Positions 1 through 5,095 of a stretch of 8,894 nucleotides of DNA are shown here, in pieces (positions within the stretch are counted from its first letter, which is position 1; every line of letters begins with the position of its first letter). The position numbers and the translations under genes are program-made. The stretch is from an uncultured Clostridia bacterium (GTDB taxonomy: Bacteria > Bacillota > Clostridia > Christensenellales > Aristaeellaceae), in the NCBI GenBank assembly GCA_946496415.1, contig CAMMGP010000034.1, positions 1-8,894 of the forward strand, written 5' to 3'. The notes under the pieces were generated by a model, which was given only the letters and a program-made list of their open reading frames with translations, was not told the origin of the DNA and did not search any database.

Positions 1-285
1 CTCTGCCACAGCTTCACCGCCGCCGGTTGGGAAGTGCCCGACGCCAAGGGGACGATGTTCGTCTGGGCGAAGACGCCGCGCGGATGGGAGGACGACGAGG
101 CCTTCGTCACCGAACTGTTTACGCGCACGGGCATCCTCTGCACGCCCGGCAGCGCCTTTGCCTCGCGCGGAAAGGGTCATGTGCGCTTCGCGCTGGTGCG
201 CCCGGCGGAAGAATTGACGGACTGCGCCGCGCGGCTGCAGGCAAGCGGCTTCCTCGGCGGATTTGACGGGCGGGGCAAAAGATGA
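1..285 (+). CDS. Class I/II PLP aminotransferase, C-terminal part (5' truncated)
   Basis: This is the last 94 codons of a fold-type I pyridoxal-phosphate aminotransferase whose start lies left of the window; the frame is open from base 1 to the TGA at 283-285. The visible piece is the C-terminal small domain. It shows the family pattern of a hydrophobic strand after a Gly (GTMFVWAKTPRGW), then an F-x-x-x-L-F helix, 'GILCTPGSAFASRGKGHVRF' (the PGsaFG..G.g.vRi element containing the Arg that binds the substrate alpha-carboxylate), and a closing helix. LL-diaminopimelate-, alanine- and aspartate-type aminotransferases share this end, so the substrate cannot be assigned. The PLP-binding lysine is outside the window. 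The gene's last 23 bases carry the promoter of the next gene. Confidence 0.85.
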   Translation, partial: LCHSFTAAGWEVPDAKGTMFVWAKTPRGWEDDEAFVTELFTRTGILCTPGSAFASRGKGHVRFALVRPAEELTDCAARLQASGFLGGFDGRGKR

Positions 286-291
286 TACAAT
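263..291 (+). promoter_or_regulatory. Sigma-A-type promoter for the gene at 326
   Basis: TTGACG (263-268) and TACAAT (286-291) are separated by 17 bases, a near-consensus housekeeping promoter. It overlaps the last codons and stop of the aminotransferase gene. Transcription would begin near 298, giving a leader of about 28 bases. An open-frame TTG at 263 is the -35 box itself and so is not the translation start. Confidence 0.7.
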
Positions 292-309
292 ATCTTCAGG
301 ACTTATCTT

Positions 310-316
310 GGGGAGG
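310..316 (+). promoter_or_regulatory. Ribosome binding site fixing the TTG start at 326
   Basis: GGGGAGG lies 9 bases before the TTG at 326-328. No ATG or GTG in frame is better placed. A start here gives a protein that begins M-K-R followed by a hydrophobic stretch, as expected for a signal peptide. Confidence 0.75.
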
Positions 317-325
317 AACGCATCC

Positions 326-931
326 TTGAAACGCTTTTGCACGGCGCTGATGGCGCTTTTGCTGCTCTTTGGCTGCGCGCGCGCGGAGGAGGACATATTC
401 TCCGCCACCATCACCTCGCCCACGCCCACGGCGGGCGTCGGCTCCATCGGCCTGGCGATCTCCGAATACACCTACGCGGTGATCAGCAACGACACGCTGG
501 GCGTGCGCTTTTCCTATCCTTCGCACTGGGAACAGACGCCGGGCCGGCGCACCATCTGCTATCAGGAGCCCGTGGCCGAGGGCGACATTCCCGCGCGCAT
601 GGCGGTATCGGTCAAGCAACTCAGCGACCGCCCGGACGACGATGAACTGACCCGCCAGCTTTCCTCGTTCATCACCGCCATTTTCACGCAGTTTGACCGC
701 TACGAGATCGGCAACCTCATCACCGACGTGGCCTTCATGGGCAAATCGGCTTTTTCGACGATCTATCGCGGCTACAAGGGCGATCAGGTGATCGAGGGCA
801 TGGCGATCCTCACCGGCGTCGGCACGAAGATCTACGCCTACCACTTTTCCTGCGCCGCGGAGGATTACGACGCCATGGCGCCCGTGCGTGAATACATGCG
901 CGCCCACGTGGAAGCCAACAACAGTCAGTGA
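326..931 (+). CDS. Small exported protein or lipoprotein, PsbP/DUF1795-like
   Basis: This is a 201-residue protein of unknown function, predicted to be exported. It starts at TTG with a good ribosome binding site. Residues 1-20 are a signal peptide: K2 and R3, then a hydrophobic core at about 7-16. Two processing routes are possible: a lipobox-like L-F-G-C with Cys17 (lipoprotein, signal peptidase II), or signal peptidase I cleavage after A-R-A at 18-20. A short Ser/Thr/Pro-rich linker (about 27-37) follows. The mature part contains 'LGVRFSYPSHWE' (59-69), a pattern seen in PsbP-like/DUF1795 beta-sandwich proteins, often exported in Firmicutes. Only two cysteines (79, 176) lie beyond the signal region. 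The gene has its own promoter and terminator, so it is a single-gene unit. The domain assignment rests on pattern resemblance only. Confidence 0.8.
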   Translation: MKRFCTALMALLLLFGCARAEEDIFSATITSPTPTAGVGSIGLAISEYTYAVISNDTLGVRFSYPSHWEQTPGRRTICYQEPVAEGDIPARMAVSVKQLSDRPDDDELTRQLSSFITAIFTQFDRYEIGNLITDVAFMGKSAFSTIYRGYKGDQVIEGMAILTGVGTKIYAYHFSCAAEDYDAMAPVREYMRAHVEANNSQ

Positions 932-948
932 GTTCTCTTTTCCGGAAG

Positions 949-984
949 GGCCCGCGGAAAATTCCGCGGGCCTTGCCGTCTTTT
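949..984 (+). terminator. Rho-independent terminator of the lipoprotein gene
   Basis: A 10-bp GC-rich perfect stem (949-958 with 963-972, core GGCCCGCGGA/TCCGCGGGCC) has a 4-base A/T loop and lies 17 bases after the stop. A T-containing tail ending in TTTT (981-984) follows after a few bases. The T tract is interrupted, so termination may be incomplete. On the opposite strand no T run follows the stem. Confidence 0.7.
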
Positions 985-988
985 GGAG

Positions 989-1098
989 AGAATAAAGGGA
1001 AGCGGGTTTTCGATGGCCGGCGGTGGTCCTTCCCTGTTACCCCTCCACCATATCGCCCGCCTGCGCCCTGGCCCGCTTCCCTGCCGGTCACCCGGCAG
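989..1098 (-). ncRNA. Candidate structured small RNA, unknown family
   Basis: On the minus strand, directly after an extended -10 promoter, there is a 7-bp hairpin CTGCCGG-GTGA-CCGGCAG (1098 to 1081) closed by a GNRA tetraloop. It abuts the arm CCCGCTTCCC/GGGAAGCGGG. The 5' arm GGGAAGCGGG (1081-1072) pairs perfectly over 10 bp with the 3' arm at 1006-997, enclosing about 65 bases. Inside, GGTGG (1049-1045) can pair with CCACC (1026-1022) around an 18-base purine-rich loop. The closing stem is followed by TTTATTCT, a modest terminator tail. Length would be about 110 nt. The next gene on this side is on the other strand, so this is not a leader of a coding gene. I found no SRP, RNase P, tmRNA or T-box signature. 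No protein-coding reading frame here is convincing. Confidence 0.4.
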
Positions 1099-1102
1099 CA
1101 TC

Positions 1103-1111
1103 AGTATAGCA
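1103..1111 (-). promoter_or_regulatory. Extended -10 promoter for the candidate small RNA
   Basis: TGCTATACT on the minus strand is a TGn-extended -10 with a 5/6 match to TATAAT. At the expected distance upstream (about 1125-1131) there is no good -35 (TATGCA at 17 spacing). Transcription would start near 1096-1098, exactly at the base of the 5' hairpin. Confidence 0.45.
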
Positions 1112-1139
1112 ATTTGCGCGCCCAATGCATAGGGAAAAG

Positions 1140-1168
1140 CGCCAAGATGTACATTTGCGGTCGCCAAG
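1140..1168. repeat. Direct repeat of a 7-base CGCCAAG element, 22-bp period
   Basis: CGCCAAG occurs at 1140-1146 and again at 1162-1168 (CTTGGCG on the minus strand), a 22-bp period or about two helical turns. Relative to the proposed small-RNA start, the copies sit at roughly -43 to -49 and -65 to -71, which is where an activator could bind. Two 7-mers can also coincide by chance. Confidence 0.25.
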
Positions 1169-1193
1169 TGTCGGCAAAGAGCGTTGACGGCGC

Positions 1194-1220
1194 AAAAAGC
1201 GCCTCCTTTTGGGGAGGCGT
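1194..1220 (-). terminator. Rho-independent terminator of the CrtO-like gene
   Basis: Read leftward, this is a 7-bp stem CGCCTCC/GGAGGCG (1219-1213 with 1206-1200) with a 6-base loop and an uninterrupted TTTTT (1198-1194). It begins about 7 bases after the TAA stop of the gene at 1227. Confidence 0.8.
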
Positions 1221-1226
1221 TTGGCG

Positions 1227-1769
1227 TTAGCAAGTCGCCCGGGCGGCTTTTTTGGCCGCCTGTATGGCCTGCAATTCGCGCTGGCGTTCCAGGAGGATCA
1301 CCAGGCGCGGGCGGTTGTAGCGCTGGATGAGGATGAAGGGCAAGTTGCCGAAAATGTCATAAAGCAGCATGCAGATCCAGTTCCAACCCCGAGGCAGCAA
1401 CACGAGGAACATGGAGCTGAGAAGGATGAGCACCACGTGGACGAGTTCCGCCACGCAGGTCTCGCGGATCAGGCCCTCGACGTGCTCGGGGCTGCGCATG
1501 ACGCCGATCTTCTTGCGGAAGGTGTGCGGTATATAGCGGCTCATGTCCGGCACTTTGTCCTTCCAGCGGTTGATGCCCAGTTTCAAATAGATATCGCCGT
1601 TTCGCTCCCAACCGTGGCAGGCGTAGGGGAAAACGCGGTAGTCAAAGTTCTTGCGCGGCATCATTTCGCCGATGAGGAAGCACAAGAGCCCCATCACCAG
1701 ACAGATGATGCCAAAGCGCAGCACGAGGCCGAAGAAGGCGGGGATCTGCGACAGCAAGCGGGAAAACAT
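1227..1769 (-). CDS. CrtO-like glycosyl-4,4'-diaponeurosporenoate acyltransferase family membrane protein
   Basis: This 180-residue membrane protein belongs to the family named after staphyloxanthin acyltransferase CrtO, which in Staphylococcus aureus acylates the glucose of a C30 carotenoid. Hydrophobic segments lie at about 10-36, 108-126 and 129-148. Family marks visible are W69-K70-D71 with a following V-P, the E103-(x4)-E108-x2-H111 element, and 'NLPFILIQRYNRPRL' at 142-156. The C-terminal tail is basic and probably cytoplasmic. The start ATG follows an AAGGAGGT ribosome binding site 5 bases upstream. It has its own promoter and terminator. No carotenoid synthesis genes are nearby, and members of this family are common in Firmicutes that are not known to make staphyloxanthin. 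The family is secure, but the real substrate here is unknown and may be another glycolipid. Confidence 0.8.
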   Translation of the reverse strand: MFSRLLSQIPAFFGLVLRFGIICLVMGLLCFLIGEMMPRKNFDYRVFPYACHGWERNGDIYLKLGINRWKDKVPDMSRYIPHTFRKKIGVMRSPEHVEGLIRETCVAELVHVVLILLSSMFLVLLPRGWNWICMLLYDIFGNLPFILIQRYNRPRLVILLERQRELQAIQAAKKAARATC

Positions 1770-1831
1770 CCAAGACCTCCTTGTGGGGGGCAGGCGGAAA
1801 AAGCCATTTTGATTTTAGAGGTAGTTTTATC

Positions 1832-1860
1832 ATTATAGCAAGTGTGGGGCGGGAATGCAA
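1832..1860 (-). promoter_or_regulatory. Sigma-A promoter of the CrtO-like gene
   Basis: On the minus strand, TTGCAT (1860-1855), a 17-base spacer and a perfect TATAAT (1837-1832) with an extended TGC just before it. The start would fall near 1825, giving a leader of about 55 bases ending in the AAGGAGGT site. This is the best promoter in the window and indicates constitutive housekeeping-type expression. I see no operator-like palindrome over it. Confidence 0.85.
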
Positions 1861-1903
1861 CGGATATTTGGTCGAGCGCAGATTAAAAAACGGCGAGAAC
1901 AGC

Positions 1904-1938
1904 AAAAGCGCCGCCTTCCGGGTGGGAAGACGGCGCTT
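1904..1938 (-). terminator. Rho-independent terminator of the hdr-flx-frd operon
   Basis: Read leftward from 1938, a 14-bp stem (1938-1925 with 1919-1906, one G-T pair) with a 5-base CACCC loop is followed by TTTT. A second T run (TTTTTT) lies about 20 bases further on. It begins 13 bases after the frdA stop and separates the redox operon from the promoter of the CrtO-like gene. Confidence 0.9.
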
Positions 1939-1951
1939 GGCTTTGAAGGGT

Positions 1952-3556
1952 TTACTTGGCGTCGCCGGTGCGCGCGTAGTGCGGCAACAGCTTCGGCGAT
2001 TCCTCGGTCGGCTCGATGCCGGCGGCCTTCATCTCGGCCATGAACTTGTTCACATGCTCGAGCGTGGGCTTGCCCAGATGCACGTCCTTGCAGGCCTTGG
2101 CAGCGGAGATGCCGGCCTGACGGCCAAAGACGATGACGTCGAGCAGGGAGTTGCCCATCAGGCGGTTGCGGCCATGGATGCCGCCGACGGCCTCGCCGGC
2201 CACGAAGAGGCCGGGGATGCAGCTCTCGCACTGATCGTTGACGCGCAGGCCGCCGTTCTGGTAGTGCAGCGTCGGGTAGACGAGGATCGGCACCTTGCGC
2301 ATGTCGATGCCATACTTGAGGAACATGCGCAGCATGGCGGGCAGGCGCTTTTCCAGCGTGCCTTCGCCGTGGATCATGTCGATCATCGGCGTATCGAGCC
2401 ACACGGCCTGGCCTTCGGGCGTGGTCACGCCCTTGCCGCGGGCCTTGCACTCGCGGATGATGGAGGCGGCGGACACGTCGCGGGTCTCCAGCGGGTGCAT
2501 GAAGGCTTCGCCCTCGGCGTTGATGAGCATGGCGCCCATGGAACGCACCTTTTCCGTGACCAGCGCGCCGTAGATCTGCAGCGGGTAGGCCGCGCCGGTG
2601 GGATGGTACTGCAGCGTGTCGGCGTAGAGGAGCGGCACGCCCGCGCGATAGCCGAGGATGAGGCCGTCGGCGGTGGCGCCGTAGTGGTTGGAGGTGGGGA
2701 AGCCCTGATAGTGCAGGCGTCCCGCGCCGCCGGTGGAGATGATGACGGTCTTGGCGCGGGCGATGAGGTGGCGGCCCGTTTCCATGTTGAGCAGCACCGC
2801 GCCGGCAGCGTGGCCGTTCTCATCGAGGATCAACTCGATGGCGGCGGTGAAGTCCACCACCGGGATCTCGCGGTTCCAGACCTCGTCGCGCAGCGTGCGC
2901 ATGATCTCCGCGCCGGAGTAGTCCGCCGCCGCGTGCATGCGCTTGCGGGAGGTGCCGCCGCCGTGGGTGGTGATCATGGTGCCGTCCTCGGCCTTGTCAA
3001 ACTCCACGCCCAGTTCGTTGAGCCACTTGACCGCGCCGGGGCCATCCATGACCAGCTTGCGCAGAAGTTCGGGCACGGCCGCGTAGTGGCCGCCGCCAAA
3101 GGCGTCGAGGTAGTGCTGGGCGGGCGAGTCGTTGGCCTTGTCGGCGGCCTGGATGCCGCCCTCGGCCATCATGGTGTTGGCGTCGCCGATGCGCAGCTTG
3201 GTGACGATCATTACATTCGCGCCGTTTTCATGCGCCATGACCGCCGCGGAGGAACCCGCGCCGCCGCCGCCGATGACGAGCACGTCCACATCGTAGTCGG
3301 GATGCTCAAGGTCGAGGTCGAGGCCGGAAACGCGGCTCTTGCCCTCGAGCAGCGCGCGCAACTCGACGGGCACCTTGTCGCCCTTGTTGACGCCCACGCG
3401 CAGCGTATCGAAGCCTACGTCGCGGTAGTCCGGGTGAAATTCCTTCAAAAGCGCGTCCTTTTCCTCGGCGCTCATGCGGCGCGGCTCCACCCCGATGCGC
3501 GAAGCGCGGGTGGCTTCCACCTTTTTAATGGATGCGAGCATGTCCTGAGAATACAT
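1952..3556 (-). CDS. frdA: Fumarate reductase/succinate dehydrogenase-type flavoprotein subunit (soluble, HdrA-linked)
   Basis: This 534-residue FAD protein is predicted to reduce fumarate or a related enoate in the cytoplasm with electrons from FrdB. Residues 1-90 are a charged N-terminal extension that classical FrdA/SdhA lack. The FAD dinucleotide motif is 'VIGGGGAGSSAA' at 94-105. Fumarate-site residues match the family: H318 in HPTG, T334-E335, R359 in TRD, H431 in HYQNGG and R465 in HGRNRL. The position of the covalent-FAD histidine (SHT..AEGG in membrane Frd/Sdh) is Asn127 (ANTMMAEGG), so FAD is probably not covalently bound. Only about 54 residues follow the FGRQAG motif, so most of the C-terminal helical domain of SdhA is missing. 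The ATG follows an AAGGGGG site next to the frdB stop; the gap is 13 bases. It is the last gene of the operon. Thiol:fumarate reductase TfrA and other enoate reductases are the main alternatives; the substrate is not proven. Confidence 0.88.
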   Translation of the reverse strand: MYSQDMLASIKKVEATRASRIGVEPRRMSAEEKDALLKEFHPDYRDVGFDTLRVGVNKGDKVPVELRALLEGKSRVSGLDLDLEHPDYDVDVLVIGGGGAGSSAAVMAHENGANVMIVTKLRIGDANTMMAEGGIQAADKANDSPAQHYLDAFGGGHYAAVPELLRKLVMDGPGAVKWLNELGVEFDKAEDGTMITTHGGGTSRKRMHAAADYSGAEIMRTLRDEVWNREIPVVDFTAAIELILDENGHAAGAVLLNMETGRHLIARAKTVIISTGGAGRLHYQGFPTSNHYGATADGLILGYRAGVPLLYADTLQYHPTGAAYPLQIYGALVTEKVRSMGAMLINAEGEAFMHPLETRDVSAASIIRECKARGKGVTTPEGQAVWLDTPMIDMIHGEGTLEKRLPAMLRMFLKYGIDMRKVPILVYPTLHYQNGGLRVNDQCESCIPGLFVAGEAVGGIHGRNRLMGNSLLDVIVFGRQAGISAAKACKDVHLGKPTLEHVNKFMAEMKAAGIEPTEESPKLLPHYARTGDAK

Positions 3557-3569
3557 TGGTCAAGCCCCC

Positions 3570-4247
3570 TTACTTCTCGATTTCGCGGTTGTTGTAGAGC
3601 TCTTTGATCTCGTCGATCGGCTTTTGCATGATGTCCTCGATGAGGGCGTTGAACTCGCCTTCCTCGATGGCCTTGACGCGCTCGGTGAGGTGCTTGGCCT
3701 CGGGCGCGATGTACTTGCCGTTCAGGCGGCGGGCCAGCAGGGCCACCTGCGGGTGGGAGATGCCGGCCGGGCAGCGGGAGGAGCAGATGCCGCACATGAC
3801 GCAGTCAAAGGACTCCTCGGCGCACTTCTTGAACTCGCCGCGCTGGGCGTAGGCGATGTACTGCATGACGTTGAGGCTCTGCGGGCAGGCCTTGGTGCAG
3901 GCGTTGCAGCCGATGCAGCTGTAGATTTCCGGGTAGAGCTGCATCATGATCTGCTCCTGCGGGCGCACCTTCTCGATGTCGTAGACCTGCTTGACCAGGG
4001 GGAAGTACGGCAGCGTGGCCACGTACATGTTCTCCTCCACCTTGGTGGAGCAGGCCAGGCACATCTTCAGCTCCGAGGAGCCCTTGACGCGGTAGACGGT
4101 GGCGCAGGCGCCGCAGAAGCCGTTGCGGCAGCCGCAGCCGCGCTTGAGTTCGTAGCCCGCGTATTCCAGAGCGCCCATGATGGTCAGGCTCTCCGGCACT
4201 TCGTATTTCTTGCCCATCAAATAGACCGTAATCATTTTATCAGCCAT
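3570..4247 (-). CDS. frdB: Fumarate reductase iron-sulfur subunit with 2Fe-2S and HdrC-like di-4Fe-4S domains
   Basis: This 225-residue electron-transfer subunit is predicted to carry electrons from the HdrA module to FrdA. Residues 1-70 form a plant-type 2Fe-2S ferredoxin domain with ligands among C38, C40, C45, C48 and C63/C66. Residues 105-175 carry two complete CxxCxxCxxxCP motifs, C111-C114-C117-C121 and C149-C152-C155-C159, which predict two [4Fe-4S] clusters. Classical SdhB/FrdB instead has one 4Fe-4S and one 3Fe-4S cluster at the quinone side. The second half therefore resembles HdrC. The C-terminal ~50 residues are helical and charged. It lacks the CCG domains that follow the FeS part of methanogen TfrB. 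No membrane-anchor gene is in the window. The GGAGGG site is 7 bases before ATG, and the gap to the flxA-like gene is 14 bases. Confidence 0.87.
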   Translation of the reverse strand: MADKMITVYLMGKKYEVPESLTIMGALEYAGYELKRGCGCRNGFCGACATVYRVKGSSELKMCLACSTKVEENMYVATLPYFPLVKQVYDIEKVRPQEQIMMQLYPEIYSCIGCNACTKACPQSLNVMQYIAYAQRGEFKKCAEESFDCVMCGICSSRCPAGISHPQVALLARRLNGKYIAPEAKHLTERVKAIEEGEFNALIEDIMQKPIDEIKELYNNREIEK

Positions 4248-4261
4248 GGTTCAGCCCTCCA

Positions 4262-5095
4262 TCAGTATTCGTCCGGCAGCTCGTCAAGCTGGTCAAAGCG
4301 GAAGACGGGGCCGTCCTTGCAGACGTACTTGGTGCCGATGTTGCACCGGCCACACTTGCCCACGCCGCACTTCATGCGAAGTTCCATCGTGGTGTAGACC
4401 TGCGTCTTTTCAAAGCCCAGTTCGCCCAGCGACTGCAGGGTGAACTTGATCATGATCGGCGGGCCGCAGACCAGCACCGTCTTGTTGGGGTCAAAGCCCA
4501 ACTCGGTGACGTAGGCGGGCACAAAGCCCACGTGGCCGTCCCAGTCGTCCTGCGGGCGGTCGATGGTCAGGTGCACGTCCACATCCGGGGCCTTCATCCA
4601 CACATCGCGGATGATGTCGATGTCCACCAGATCCTCCTTGGAGCGGGAACCGTAGACGATGTCGATATGACCGTAGTCCGCGCGGTTGGCGAGCATGTAC
4701 TCAATGACGCTACGCAGGGGCGCAAGGCCGATGCCGCCGGCGATAAAGACCAGATCCTTGCCCTTGAGTTCGGTGGTCACCGGGAAGCCGTTGCCGTAGG
4801 GGCCGCGGACGGTGACCTGCTGGCCCACGTCCATCTGGTGCAGCCAGCTGGTGAGGCAGCCGCACTTTTTGATGGAGAACTCCATGTGGTCGGTGCAGGT
4901 GGGCGACGAGGTGATGGAGAACATCGCCTCGCCCACGCCCGGGATGGACAGCATGGCGCACTGGCCCGGCATGTGCTTGAAGCACACGCCCGTGCCCGTG
5001 TCCGCGCGCACGACCGTGAAGGTCTTGACGTCCGGCGTATCGCGGCGGATGGACGTCACCACGCCGATGGTGGGGATCAGAGCGTTGTTGTTCAT
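4262..5095 (-). CDS. flxA: FAD/NAD(P)H-binding electron-input subunit, FlxA/AsrB-like
   Basis: This 277-residue ferredoxin-NADP reductase family protein is probably the entry point for NADH (or NADPH) electrons. Domain order is an FAD-binding beta-barrel (about 1-105; 'MPGQCAML' at 42-49, 'FSITSSP' at 59-65, 'GPYGNGFP' at 98-105), an NAD(P) Rossmann domain ('AGGIGLAPLRSVI' at 119-131 and 'CGPPIMI' at 210-216), then a 2Fe-2S site with C243, C248, C251 and C259 in 'MKCGVGKCGRCNIG'. This layout is shared with AsrB of anaerobic sulfite reductase, the dihydroorotate dehydrogenase electron-transfer subunit and FlxA. The HdrA/MvhD context favours FlxA. The ATG at 5095 is chosen over an upstream ATG at 5152 because it overlaps the preceding stop as ATGA and follows GGGAGGG. 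No residue settles NADH versus NADPH. Confidence 0.88.
   Translation of the reverse strand: MNNNALIPTIGVVTSIRRDTPDVKTFTVVRADTGTGVCFKHMPGQCAMLSIPGVGEAMFSITSSPTCTDHMEFSIKKCGCLTSWLHQMDVGQQVTVRGPYGNGFPVTTELKGKDLVFIAGGIGLAPLRSVIEYMLANRADYGHIDIVYGSRSKEDLVDIDIIRDVWMKAPDVDVHLTIDRPQDDWDGHVGFVPAYVTELGFDPNKTVLVCGPPIMIKFTLQSLGELGFEKTQVYTTMELRMKCGVGKCGRCNIGTKYVCKDGPVFRFDQLDELPDEY

Noticed and set aside
296..907. 203-codon minus-strand frame opposite the lipoprotein gene
   Set aside because: Low-complexity Arg/Ala/Gly composition, no ribosome binding site; the plus strand has promoter, signal peptide and terminator.
989..1098. SRP RNA, 6S RNA, RNase P RNA or T-box
   Set aside because: No GGAAGGAAGCAGC-type SRP loop, no RNase P core, no T-box AGGGTGGNACCGCG, and too short for typical 6S. 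A brief AAGCGGGCCAG similarity to E. coli 6S RNA is not supported by the rest.
810..1233. Small open frames of 93-102 codons on both strands across the gap
   Set aside because: They run through the terminators and the paired stems, and their translations are Arg/Pro-rich without recognisable features.
1781..3607. 608-codon open frame on the plus strand
   Set aside because: It lies antisense to frdA, is rich in Ala/Gly/His/Val with no family motif, and arises from third-position GC bias of the real gene.
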